From Brachyspira hyodysenteriae ATCC 27164 (GTDB lineage: Bacteria; Spirochaetota; Brachyspiria; Brachyspirales; Brachyspiraceae), in NCBI RefSeq assembly GCF_001676785.2, contig NZ_CP015910.2, positions 620,001 through 684,000 of the forward strand: 64,000 nucleotides of DNA, in the 5' to 3' direction. The notes beneath the pieces were generated by a model. It made no database searches, had not been told where the DNA came from, and saw only the letters and a program-made list of their open reading frames with translations. The translations under genes were made by a program, and so were the position numbers. This document shows, piece by piece, positions 29,003 to 37,676 of this stretch (position 1 is the first letter of the stretch; each line of letters begins with the position of its first letter).

Positions 29003-29089
29003 ATAAATTCTAATCCTTAATAATTATTGCATGTATATAAACCGTTTAAAAAGGATATCATTAAAATACCTTATATGCAAGTATATTTT

Positions 29090-30553
29090 TTAATCATTTA
29101 AATAGAATGAAAGTATATTTTTAAATGATTTTATATTGTATTTTATATCGTAAATATCTCTTATACTTTTTATTTTTTGTAAAACGTATCTTGGAGTAAA
29201 TGATAGATTATAAAAGTATTCAATGTATTTAAATATTTGCTCATCATCCATATCTAATTGCATGACACTTTTTCTCATATCATAATCAAACCAATTTTTA
29301 GTTTTAATAAGATTATTTTCGTCACAATATTTGAATAATCTAGTTCCTGGATATGGTATAAATAGAGAGATATTCATAGAATTAATATATCCGTTAAGCA
29401 TTAAATCTTTTACAATATTGAATGTATTTATTATATCTTCTTCTGTTTCCCAAGGATATCCTATTTTTACCATTATATCTATGAATAATCCAGCTTTTTT
29501 AGCCAATTTTATAGATTCTATGACATTTTCTATTGTATTGTTAGTAATTCCTAATTTTTCTATTGTTTTAGTATTTCCTGAAGGTAAATTGAAAATAACT
29601 GTTTTAAATCCGGATTTTTTCATCATATTATAATCTTGATATTCCAATATTCCAAGATAAATATAACAATCTATATAAACTTTTTTATTAAGTTTTCTCT
29701 CTTTCATAGTTTCACAGAATAATGCAAGCCATTCTCCCGTAGGAAAATAAACACTTGTATCTATTATTTCTTTTATACCATATCTTTTATTAAGGTATTC
29801 TATTTCATCTATGACATTAATGGGATTTCTAACTCTTATATTATCAAAAAGAACATTAGAAGAATTACTGTTATAATTATTGTATGAAGATCCCCTTGCT
29901 GACATTATAAATGTACCAGGTGTTTTTTTGAAATATTCATTTGTTTTGGAATATAGCTTCCAATTAGTGAGATTTCTATCTATAAACGGAAGTCTGTCTA
30001 AAGATTCTTCAAGTTCAAATTTTCCTGTATTTTTTATATTTCCATTTGATGTTCTGTAGTATATTCCTTTACTTAATTTATCTCCGTTATTTATGTGATT
30101 AACCAAATTTAAAAGCAGAAAGTCATAATCTCCGCCTGTTAATATAAAATCAGTTTTTGATTTTTGCATACTCTCTTCAGGCAAGGCAGTAACATGATCT
30201 CCTGCTAAAACTATATATATATTTTCATTTTTTTCTTTTATTGATTCTATAGTATCCCAAATATAATTAATTATAGGAGTTTTTACTTCAAAGAATATTA
30301 AATCAGGAGCTATATTATCTATGTCATTAAACCAATCTATAGTTGTAATATTAGATGCTATAGTGTCCAAAAATATAACATTAATACCGTTGTTTTTTAA
30401 TAAAGTAGCAGCATAAGCAGGCAGTATAGGGTATGAATAAGATGGATTTTTTAACCATTGAAATTGTCTATTTAAAGATATTAATGGATATCCATTATTA
30501 TATTCAAACGGAGGATATGTTATACAAACTTTTTTTATTTCTTTTTTTTTCAT
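29090..30553 (-). CDS. B12-binding/radical-SAM-type protein lacking the Fe-S cluster cysteines
   Basis: A 487-residue protein with a B12-binding-like N-terminal domain (residues 10-155, TYPPFEYNNGYPL, VLAGDHVTALPE, ILTGGDYD) and a radical SAM barrel with the usual downstream motifs (GFKTVIFNLPSGNTKTIEKLG, VKIGYPWETEEDI, FIPYPGTRLFKYC). At the position of the C-x3-C-x2-C cluster motif (normally RGCPYxCxFC) it reads ARGSSYNNYNS, with Ser222, Asn226 and Ser229 in place of the three Cys. So it cannot bind the [4Fe-4S] cluster in the normal way and is likely a pseudoenzyme, unless cysteines elsewhere replace them. The frame is intact over its whole length, which argues against decay. Confidence 0.8.
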   Translation of the reverse strand: MKKKEIKKVCITYPPFEYNNGYPLISLNRQFQWLKNPSYSYPILPAYAATLLKNNGINVIFLDTIASNITTIDWFNDIDNIAPDLIFFEVKTPIINYIWDTIESIKEKNENIYIVLAGDHVTALPEESMQKSKTDFILTGGDYDFLLLNLVNHINNGDKLSKGIYYRTSNGNIKNTGKFELEESLDRLPFIDRNLTNWKLYSKTNEYFKKTPGTFIMSARGSSYNNYNSNSSNVLFDNIRVRNPINVIDEIEYLNKRYGIKEIIDTSVYFPTGEWLALFCETMKERKLNKKVYIDCYIYLGILEYQDYNMMKKSGFKTVIFNLPSGNTKTIEKLGITNNTIENVIESIKLAKKAGLFIDIMVKIGYPWETEEDIINTFNIVKDLMLNGYINSMNISLFIPYPGTRLFKYCDENNLIKTKNWFDYDMRKSVMQLDMDDEQIFKYIEYFYNLSFTPRYVLQKIKSIRDIYDIKYNIKSFKNILSFYLND

Positions 30554-30573
30554 CTTTTCATTATTAAAATATA

Positions 30574-31014
30574 TTATTTAGTTTTTTTAGCTGCTTTTTT
30601 CTTTGTAGCTGAAGATTTTTTCTTAATTATTTTATTTTCATATACATATTTTTCTAATTCATACTGATCATCAAATATTACATCATACCATTCTTCATAT
30701 CTTTCACATTTAGGAGGACTATGTTTTGAACAGATTTCATTTCTATTTTCATAATTTTTACAAAGATAAGTTTTTTTATCCAAATATCTGCATTCGCTTC
30801 TTATCATATGATACCAAGTATTTTCATATATAAATATAAATGAATGTCTGAAATGCAAATACCATTTTAATGTATTTAGTTCGCTTTCATTTTTAGGCGG
30901 AGCTATCTCCATAACCAAGTCATGACAGCATAATGAATTACAGTCAGCACATAATTTTTCACTTACTTTTTCTTTTCTATTTTTTAATAAACTATCTGAA
31001 GGTATAACTTTCAA
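30574..31014 (-). CDS. YkgJ-like cysteine-cluster protein with Lys-rich tail
   Basis: A 146-residue cytoplasmic protein with cysteines in the pattern of the YkgJ (CxxCxxxCC) family: KLCADCNSLCCHD at residues 20-32, then ECRYLDKKTYLCKNYENRNEIC and PPKC. Such clusters bind zinc or an Fe-S cluster. The last 18 residues are Lys/Ala-rich (KKKSSATKKKAAKKTK), like a nucleic-acid-binding or histone-like tail. It is 20 bases upstream of the radical-SAM-like gene, so the two are likely one operon. AAAGGCGG precedes the ATG. Function unknown. Confidence 0.7.
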   Translation of the reverse strand: MKVIPSDSLLKNRKEKVSEKLCADCNSLCCHDLVMEIAPPKNESELNTLKWYLHFRHSFIFIYENTWYHMIRSECRYLDKKTYLCKNYENRNEICSKHSPPKCERYEEWYDVIFDDQYELEKYVYENKIIKKKSSATKKKAAKKTK

Positions 31015-31075
31015 AATAAAACCGCCTTTTTAGAATATATTTAATTATAATAATAATTAAATTAAATTCAATATT

Positions 31076-31516
31076 TTAATTATTAAAATAATTTTCCATA
31101 AATGTCATAAGTTTTTTCTGAGGCTCCACATAATTTTTTATTTCATCTTCTGTGAGGCATTTAAGCATTTCCATATCTAATTTTTCTAATTCTTTTAATA
31201 TAGGCTCTGCAAATGTAATACCTTTTTTTGTTAAACTTATTAATCTGTTTCTTTTATCTTTTGGATTAATCTTTTTTTTGATATAACCTTTCTTTTCAAA
31301 ATTTTCTAATATAGAACATACTGTTTGTTTAGGAACAGATAATTTTTCAGTTATTGTATTTTGAACGCATTCTTTACTATTGTATATTATAAATAAACTG
31401 AATAAAGCCAAATCTGTAATGCCGTACTGTTTAGCCCACAAATAATAAAATCTATTAGAAGTATACCAAAAATCATATATGACTTCCATATATTTTTTTA
31501 TATCTTCATTTTTCAT
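31076..31516 (-). CDS. MarR-family transcriptional regulator
   Basis: Winged-helix repressor of about 146 residues. The DNA-binding part reads NTITEKLSVPKQTVCSILENF followed by the wing KKKINPKDKRNRLISLTKKG, typical of MarR. The frame extends to an ATG at 31558, but that has no ribosome site; the ATG at 31516 (MKNEDIKKYMEV) has GGGA at good spacing, so I choose it. It lies 61 bases upstream of the cysteine-cluster gene in the same direction and may control that operon and itself. Confidence 0.9.
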   Translation of the reverse strand: MKNEDIKKYMEVIYDFWYTSNRFYYLWAKQYGITDLALFSLFIIYNSKECVQNTITEKLSVPKQTVCSILENFEKKGYIKKKINPKDKRNRLISLTKKGITFAEPILKELEKLDMEMLKCLTEDEIKNYVEPQKKLMTFMENYFNN

Positions 31517-31593
31517 AATTTTATCCCATTCTTTAATATTTCTATTAATATTAAACATAAATTAAAAATAAAACAAGATAGATTTTTATAAAA

Positions 31594-31625
31594 AAAGAGT
31601 TTGAAATTTACATCTCAAACTCTTT
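31594..31625 (-). terminator. Intrinsic terminator of the GH2 gene
   Basis: An 11-bp perfect stem (31594-31604 with 31615-31625); on the minus strand it is followed by a seven-base T-run. It ends a roughly 200-base 3' untranslated region that contains three repeat hairpins. Confidence 0.8.
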
Positions 31626-31630
31626 CATTA

Positions 31631-31808
31631 TTAATAAAAATTGTTCGCTGATAGTGTCTGCCAAGTAAACTTAGCAGACGCTCACAATTTTTATTTTATT
31701 ATTAATAAAAATTGTTCGCTGATGGTGTCTGCCAGACGCTATCAATTTTTATTTTTTTATTATCAATAAAAATTGTTTACTGATAGTGTCTGCCAATTTT
31801 ATATTGAT
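31631..31808. repeat. Three tandem copies of a palindromic hairpin element
   Basis: A 33-base unit begins at 31631, 31702 and 31763 (core GTTCGCTGATAGTGTCTGCC). Copy 2 differs from copy 1 at one base, copy 3 at three. Each copy is followed by a complementary arm ending in CAATTTTTATT or similar, so each forms its own hairpin. The right arm of copy 3 overlaps the last codons and stop of the GH2 gene. The unit spacing is 71 and 61 bases. It looks like a REP- or MITE-like element array placed in a 3' untranslated region. Confidence 0.8.
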
Positions 31809-34024
31809 TTTATTTCTATTGTTGCTTCTTTTACTCTTTTATTTTTTACTGTAACTTTTATACTTCCTTTGGATTTATTTGATTTAACCCAGAAAGAATA
31901 ATAACCGCCTTCAAGTACAGGATTATCATTTCCTATCAATTCTCCAGCTCCCTTTACCTCTATAGTTATAGCCTCATTAATATATGGCAGTCTGTTTCCT
32001 ATAGCATCTACCGCTTTTACTGTTATTCTTGTTGAATCCCAAGCAGAACCGCCGCTTACAGCATTGATTTCATCATCATCTGCTTTAACTTCCAAACCTT
32101 TGAAAGTAGGGTTGTTCAAATAATTTTTTTCTATAGCAGGCTTACCATCTATATATCCTATTAATTTCATATCACCCCAGCCCATATCGCTTACTCCTGG
32201 AATATTTACTTCCATTTTTATTATAACAGGAGCATGCTTTAATCCCTGATATTTACCTGTTGCTGGGTATTCTTTTGCCATTAATTCATCTCTATAATAA
32301 AGTTCTACATAATCACAATTTGTAGCAACCATTAAAGGAGATATTCCTCCTATAGCTCTTTCTCCTCTGGCATATATAGTTATAGGCTCTAATATTATTT
32401 CATTTCTTGTGCTCATTTGAGATGAATATGCAGAAGCTGCTAATTTAGGATTTCTAAACATATCATAGACACCATGATAGCATATTCTGTCACCTGAACC
32501 AAAATTATAATGAGTATGATAATCGAAAGCACACCAGCCTGTAGAACCGGAAATATGTTTATCTATAGCAACAGCATTAATTATTTCAAAATGTCTTTTT
32601 GTATGTTCCATTAATCTTTCTTCACAGTCCTGCATTTTTGTAGGGAACATATGTCCATTGTATTCTGTTATCATATATGGAACATTTTTATCTAATTTAG
32701 TTACGAATTTCTGTGCTCTTAAAGGATCAGCAACACCATCATAATTAAAATCATTCATAGTATATACATCTTCTAAAAGCTCACTTCCCACTAAATATCT
32801 TACTCCGCCTGTTTGTCTTGTTTTATCAAGTTCATGGGCTTTTTTATTAGTTTCTTTATAGAAGCTATGATTATCCTGACTTTCATTGATTCTTACACCC
32901 CATATTATAATGGAAGCATGATGAAAATCTCTTTCTATCATATCTTTTACATTTTCTATAGAAACACTCTGCCATTTTTTATCGCCTATATGCTGCCATC
33001 CTGGAATTTCTTCAAATACCATTAATCCTATTTCATCGCATCTGTCTAAAAAATGTCTTGAAGCAGGGTAGTGTGAAGAACGAACTATATTAAGCCCTAA
33101 ATCAAATTTTAATATATCAGCATCTTTCTTTTGTATTCTTTCAGGCATAGCATAGCCTACATAAGGGAAGCTTTGATGTCTGTTTAATCCTCTTAATTTT
33201 ACTCTTTTGTCATTTAAGAAAAATCCGTTTTCTGTGAATTTAGCATCTCTAAATCCTATTTTTATAGAAACACTATCTTCATTAGGTAAAGATACCTCTA
33301 GTCTATAAAGTCTTGGATTATCTATATCCCATAATTCTATTCTATCAGAATCTATATGTTCATCTATTTTTATATCAGTAAATAATTCGCCTTTTTTTAA
33401 TGTTATTTCTTTTTTTATTTCGCATATATGATATTCTCTATTGTACAAGTTAATAGCAATTGTTTCTTTAACACTTTCTTTTTTAGTATTTCTTATTCTT
33501 ATTTTTCCTGTTATATTTTGATTAGCAAGTCCTGTAAGCATAACATTTTCTATTGATACATCATTAACTATTATAATTTGAACTTCTCTGTATATTCCGC
33601 CATAGCATAAATAATCTATTTCATTTCCGAAAGGCGGTATATCTTCTCTTTCAGTGCTATCTAGTTTTACAGCTATAATATTTTCTCCGTCTTTTAATTC
33701 ATCTGTTATATCATATACAAAAGGTAAATATCCGCCTTTATGCTCTCCAAAACTTTTTTCATTAACAAATACCTCACAAGCGGCCATAGCAGCTTCAAAA
33801 TTGATTAATACTCTTTTACCTTGTAATTTTGATTTATCATATTTAAAAGTGTTTTGATATCCTGAAACTAGCCAAGTGTCTGATTCACTAAAATAATGAA
33901 GAGGTATTTCAGCAACTGTATGAGGCAATGTGATATTTTCCCCATTTAGTTTTTCAATTTTTATATTATCATTCCATTCTTTTGTAAATTTCCAATTTGT
34001 ATTAAAATTGATTATTTCTCTCAT
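31799..34024 (-). CDS. Glycoside hydrolase family 2 enzyme (beta-galactosidase/glucuronidase type)
   Basis: A 741-residue cytoplasmic enzyme (no signal peptide). Order: sugar-binding jelly-roll domain (residues 1-155), immunoglobulin-like domain (to about 260), TIM barrel (RGLNRHQSFP, RSSHYPASRHFLDRCDEIGL), and C-terminal beta domains. The acid/base Glu is E381 in WGVRINES (family usually N-E) and the nucleophile is E454 in ITEYNGH. It should remove beta-linked galactose or a similar sugar from oligosaccharides taken up from the gut. No sugar transporter is adjacent. GGAG precedes the start. Confidence 0.9.
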   Translation of the reverse strand: MREIINFNTNWKFTKEWNDNIKIEKLNGENITLPHTVAEIPLHYFSESDTWLVSGYQNTFKYDKSKLQGKRVLINFEAAMAACEVFVNEKSFGEHKGGYLPFVYDITDELKDGENIIAVKLDSTEREDIPPFGNEIDYLCYGGIYREVQIIIVNDVSIENVMLTGLANQNITGKIRIRNTKKESVKETIAINLYNREYHICEIKKEITLKKGELFTDIKIDEHIDSDRIELWDIDNPRLYRLEVSLPNEDSVSIKIGFRDAKFTENGFFLNDKRVKLRGLNRHQSFPYVGYAMPERIQKKDADILKFDLGLNIVRSSHYPASRHFLDRCDEIGLMVFEEIPGWQHIGDKKWQSVSIENVKDMIERDFHHASIIIWGVRINESQDNHSFYKETNKKAHELDKTRQTGGVRYLVGSELLEDVYTMNDFNYDGVADPLRAQKFVTKLDKNVPYMITEYNGHMFPTKMQDCEERLMEHTKRHFEIINAVAIDKHISGSTGWCAFDYHTHYNFGSGDRICYHGVYDMFRNPKLAASAYSSQMSTRNEIILEPITIYARGERAIGGISPLMVATNCDYVELYYRDELMAKEYPATGKYQGLKHAPVIIKMEVNIPGVSDMGWGDMKLIGYIDGKPAIEKNYLNNPTFKGLEVKADDDEINAVSGGSAWDSTRITVKAVDAIGNRLPYINEAITIEVKGAGELIGNDNPVLEGGYYSFWVKSNKSKGSIKVTVKNKRVKEATIEIKSI

Positions 34025-34325
34025 TTTGGTATATACTCCAATGTTTTTTGATATGCAATTTTATATTTAAAAAAATAAAAATCAATGAAAGTTTTTACAA
34101 AAATTATTATTTATTGTTTTATATTACTTAATCAAATATTACTATATGAAGTCTTAAATATATTGAAAAAATGAACTCTTATAATGTATTTTTACATATA
34201 ATTCTTAAAAAAATATATAATATTATTTTAAATAAATAGAGTATTAGTAGAAAAAGAATTCTATATTAGAGATACAATAATATTATAGTATTAGTGTATT
34301 TAATAATTGAATATAATTTTGCTAT
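34025..34325. other. AT-rich intergenic region upstream of the GH2 gene
   Basis: Three hundred bases of A/T-rich DNA. A weak minus-strand promoter is possible (TTGATT near 34086-34081 and TAAAAT 16 bases on, near 34064). No gene, RNA structure or repeat seen. Confidence 0.35.
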
Positions 34326-34757
34326 TTATGCATAAGTATCTACATTATTGCCCTTACTTGAAGGACTGGCTATTGCAGCTTTTGTAACACCGCCTGAAAC
34401 ATAAACTCTTTTACATTCAGGGCATATATTAGTAGTTAATGTTACATTTTGGAAAATTACTTCTCCGCCGCTTTTTTCTGCAGATCTCTGATTATTGGCA
34501 ACATGTTCTTGTTCATGTGATGCCACCATAGAAGGAGCACTTGAAGGATCTATTTTAGTAGGAGTTTTGAAAGATACGCCTATATCATTAGAGCCGTCTT
34601 GATATGTTCTTGATGCACAAGTTTTGCATACTCCAACTTCGCTTATAGGAGTTTTCTGGCTTGCTTCCTGAACAATATTATTGATATTATTGTTGTTATT
34701 TCTTATATTATTGCTGTTTCTTATATAAGGAGCATTATTACGAATACTTATTTCCAT
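34326..34757 (-). CDS. SprA-related putative metalloprotease with HExxH and two CxxC pairs
   Basis: A 143-residue protein. After an Asn-rich N-terminus (residues 6-27), it has CKTCASRTYQDGSNDIGVSF (C44, C47), then the zinc-protease-like ASHEQEHV (H81-E82-x-x-H85) and CPECKRVYVSGG (C112, C115). This order matches the SprA-related family (Pfam SprA-related), whose role is unknown. The two CxxC pairs likely hold a structural zinc. There is no signal peptide. Isolated gene, with no operon partner. Whether it cleaves peptides is untested. Confidence 0.75.
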   Translation of the reverse strand: MEISIRNNAPYIRNSNNIRNNNNNINNIVQEASQKTPISEVGVCKTCASRTYQDGSNDIGVSFKTPTKIDPSSAPSMVASHEQEHVANNQRSAEKSGGEVIFQNVTLTTNICPECKRVYVSGGVTKAAIASPSSKGNNVDTYA

Positions 34758-34966
34758 AAATTACACCTCTTAAATATTTAATTCTACCCCTATATGTAAA
34801 TTATAAACCTATAAAAATAAATATCAATATGTATTATATTTATAATTATTGTTATGTTTACTATTTATGCAAATTTATTTATAATTTAAGTAAATTTTTT
34901 ATTTTATAAGTATAGTTTTATTATTTCCGATAATAGAAACGGTATTTTATAACTTGGATTTTTATA

Positions 34967-36040
34967 ATGAAAAAAATAATTGCATTATTATTTATAATAT
35001 TTAATACATCTTTAGTATTTGCACAGAATGATGAATTAATGGAATCTATAAAAAATAATGATATAGATAAAGTTAAAGTATTATTAAGAGACGGCATTAA
35101 CTTAGATTTATACAATATTAATTATGGTATGAGTCCTTTAATGTATGCGGCTCAGCTTGGCAATGAAGAAATAGTTCAGGAATTATTAGATTTCGGTGCT
35201 AAAGATTTTGATTTTGCTTTTTATGTAGCATGTGCTGAAGGTTATTGGAATATAGCAGAAGATATAATGAAGTCCGGAGCTAGTAATTATAATATTGCAT
35301 TATCTTATGCTGCTATAGGCGGAAAATTAGATATAGTAGAGAAACTTATTGATTTAGGTGCTAAAGATCTTAATCCTGCATTAGTATCTGCATGCGAGGG
35401 CAATCATTTAGAGGTTGTAAAATATTTAATAGAGAAAGGTGCTAATGTTAATACTAGAGCATATATAGAAGTATATAGAAATTATAAAGGTGCTGAAAGA
35501 AAATCACCATTAACAGCATCAACTAATATTGATATAATAAAAGAATTAGTAAATGCAGGCGCAACAAACTTAAATGAAGCTATACTATATAATGCTGAAA
35601 CTATATCTACAAATTTTGACGGTTCATATTCTACAGATATATTAAATGAGTATATCAATTTAGGTGCTGATATAAATTCTGTAAGTACAAATGACGGAAA
35701 AACACTTCTTATGTATTTGATAGAAAAAAGGCAATTAGATTTTGAATTAATAAAAAAAGTTATAGAGCTTGGTGCTGATGTTAATGCCCGCGACAGAAAT
35801 GGAAATACTGTTTTAATAAGGGCTGTAATGTATGAATATGAAGCTCCTATTGAAGATAATAATTTAAATAAAAAAGTATACAGAACTATTGGTACTCCTA
35901 TAAATGTAATAGAAGAACTTTTGAAAGCAGGGGCAAATCCTACAGACAGAAACAGTTATGGAAATACCGCATACAGATTGGCTGCAAGAAAGAAAAGAGA
36001 TGATATAATAAAACTTTTTGATGAGTATTTAAAAAGATAA
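34967..36040 (+). CDS. Exported ankyrin-repeat protein
   Basis: A 357-residue protein with a signal peptide (MKKIIALLFIIFNTSLVFAQ) and ankyrin repeats through most of its length, for example GMSPLMYAAQLGNEEIVQEL, DIVEKLIDLGAKDLNPALVS, HLEVVKYLIEKGANVNTRA and LIKKVIELGADVNARDRNGN. Ankyrin repeats bind other proteins; export points to the periplasm or surface. Monocistronic. No cognate partner visible. Confidence 0.88.
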   Translation: MKKIIALLFIIFNTSLVFAQNDELMESIKNNDIDKVKVLLRDGINLDLYNINYGMSPLMYAAQLGNEEIVQELLDFGAKDFDFAFYVACAEGYWNIAEDIMKSGASNYNIALSYAAIGGKLDIVEKLIDLGAKDLNPALVSACEGNHLEVVKYLIEKGANVNTRAYIEVYRNYKGAERKSPLTASTNIDIIKELVNAGATNLNEAILYNAETISTNFDGSYSTDILNEYINLGADINSVSTNDGKTLLMYLIEKRQLDFELIKKVIELGADVNARDRNGNTVLIRAVMYEYEAPIEDNNLNKKVYRTIGTPINVIEELLKAGANPTDRNSYGNTAYRLAARKKRDDIIKLFDEYLKR

Positions 36041-36330
36041 TTATTTATATAATCTGAAATCCAATATTATAAGAGTTAATAAAGTATAAATAAATTTTTA
36101 TAATAAGTATTTGATTTATATACTTTAAAAATCTTTTATTTATATTTAATTGAAATAGTACTTAATATCTGTTATTAAATTTGTATCAATATCACCTAAG
36201 TAAATATTTTCATCTTTTACTAATTTATGCGATTCTTATTTTATATGAGGTTTATGTTTATATTTATGTATATTGTATTCCTAATTATTAGTCTTATTTT
36301 TTATAATATATAAACCTACAATTTTCAATA
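36041..36330. other. AT-rich intergenic region with a possible gene remnant
   Basis: Between the ankyrin gene and the ATPase/nuclease pair. It holds a minus-strand open stretch with coding-like composition (see next entry) and otherwise only A/T-rich sequence. Confidence 0.4.
36146..36235 (-). pseudogene. Possible remnant of a gene C-terminus
   Basis: Twenty-nine codons on the minus strand read ESHKLVKDENIYLGDIDTNL and on to a TAA at 36146-36148, directly preceded by a stop. The composition (Asp, Gly, Val, Leu) is unlike translated intergenic DNA around it. It vaguely recalls a block in TnpB/OrfB-type transposases, but it is too short to identify and may be chance. Confidence 0.25.
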
Positions 36331-36359
36331 TAGACAATTTTTTACATTTTAAGTATAAT
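36331..36359 (+). promoter_or_regulatory. Promoter of the ATPase/nuclease pair
   Basis: TAGACA (36331-36336) and a perfect TATAAT (36354-36359) are 17 bases apart. The predicted transcript starts near 36366, which leaves room for the GGAGA at 36378-36382 before the ATG at 36387. Confidence 0.65.
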
Positions 36360-36386
36360 ATTTTTTATATGATTAATGGAGATAAT

Positions 36387-37676
36387 ATGCAGAAAATAAC
36401 TATTAAAAATTTACATGTTGTGAAAGATTTTGAAATGGAAATTAACAAATTCAATTTGATTATAGGAGAACAATCTTCAGGTAAAAGCACAATAAGTAAA
36501 GCCATATTTTTCTTCAAAGAAATAAATACTCATATTAAATTTTACATATTCGCTTATAAAAATAATATACAATCTACTATGAAAGAAATATATAATTATA
36601 TAATAAAAGATGTTTTTATAACTATCTTTGGAAAATTAGAGAATATAGATGATAATTTATATTTGAAATATATATACAAATCTAATAATTATATAGAAAT
36701 AACAAAAAAAAATAATAATTTAGATATTAATTACAGTGAAAATATAATAACATTTTTTAATAAATTAGAAATTGATATAAAAAAACTTTTTGAAGAATAT
36801 TTAAATTTTAATAGTCCGATAAGATTTGAAGATATTTTTGAAAGAGGAATAGGTAGAGAAATAGACTATTTTTTTGAAAATGAGTCAATGACCTATTACA
36901 TACCTGCTTCAAGAAGTTCTATAGCATTATTAAACAACCAAAGAACCAGACTTGATTATGATACAATAGATTTTATATTTTATCCTTTTATTACACTCGT
37001 TGAAAAAATTGAGTTTTTATTTAAAGATGGAGTTCAAAATTTTATAAAGAATATCAATGATGATTATAAAAAAACAATTCTCAATAAAATGAATAAAAAA
37101 ATAGAAAAATATATTGGCGGAGAATATTTTTACGATGATAAATTTGGGTATATAAAATTAGAAAATAATAAAAAAATACCTGTAGATAAAATATCATCTG
37201 GACAGCAAGAAATATTATGGCTTTTAAATGTTTTGCTAGGTATAACATGGCTAAATAAAAAAAATCAATTTGTTATAATAGAAGAACCTGAAGCTCATTT
37301 ATATCCAAAAATGCAAAAAGAAATTATAGACTTCATTGTTAATTTTATGAATATGACTAATAGCAGTATTTTAATAACAACTCATAGTCCTTATATATTA
37401 ACAAGTACAAATAATTTGCTTTATGCTGGAAAATTAAAAGAAAACTATAAAAACAATAAAGAGAAAATAGAAAAAATTAATAATATTGTAGGTGAATATG
37501 GTGCTATCAATCCTAGTGAAATAAATGCTTTTAAATTATACTTAAATGATTTTAGATATACAAATCTTATTAATGAGGAAAATGAAATTAACTGTGAAGA
37601 AATAGACGATGTATCTAATACTATTAATGAAACATATACAAAACTGTTTGATATGGAATTAAATAATGAACAATAA
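36387..37676 (+). CDS. AAA/ABC-type ATPase, first gene of a candidate defence pair
   Basis: A 429-residue ATPase of the SMC/RecF/OLD-like group. Walker A is GEQSSGKST (about residues 27-35), the ABC signature is SSGQQE, Walker B with catalytic Glu is FVIIEEPEAHLYP, and the H-loop is ITTHSPYIL. The middle is a long Lys/Asn/Ile-rich helical insert. There is no TOPRIM domain after the ATPase, unlike OLD nucleases or GajA. The frame opens at ATG 36369, but the ATG at 36387 has GGAGA upstream and a promoter just before, so I choose it. It overlaps the nuclease-like gene by 11 bases. The pair resembles ATPase/effector anti-phage modules (PARIS, Septu) but the effector differs. Confidence 0.85.
   Translation: MQKITIKNLHVVKDFEMEINKFNLIIGEQSSGKSTISKAIFFFKEINTHIKFYIFAYKNNIQSTMKEIYNYIIKDVFITIFGKLENIDDNLYLKYIYKSNNYIEITKKNNNLDINYSENIITFFNKLEIDIKKLFEEYLNFNSPIRFEDIFERGIGREIDYFFENESMTYYIPASRSSIALLNNQRTRLDYDTIDFIFYPFITLVEKIEFLFKDGVQNFIKNINDDYKKTILNKMNKKIEKYIGGEYFYDDKFGYIKLENNKKIPVDKISSGQQEILWLLNVLLGITWLNKKNQFVIIEEPEAHLYPKMQKEIIDFIVNFMNMTNSSILITTHSPYILTSTNNLLYAGKLKENYKNNKEKIEKINNIVGEYGAINPSEINAFKLYLNDFRYTNLINEENEINCEEIDDVSNTINETYTKLFDMELNNEQ

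Noticed and set aside
31631-31800. CRISPR array
   Set aside because: The three units are palindromic with their own complementary arms, the spacers differ in length and are mostly arm sequence, and no cas gene is nearby.
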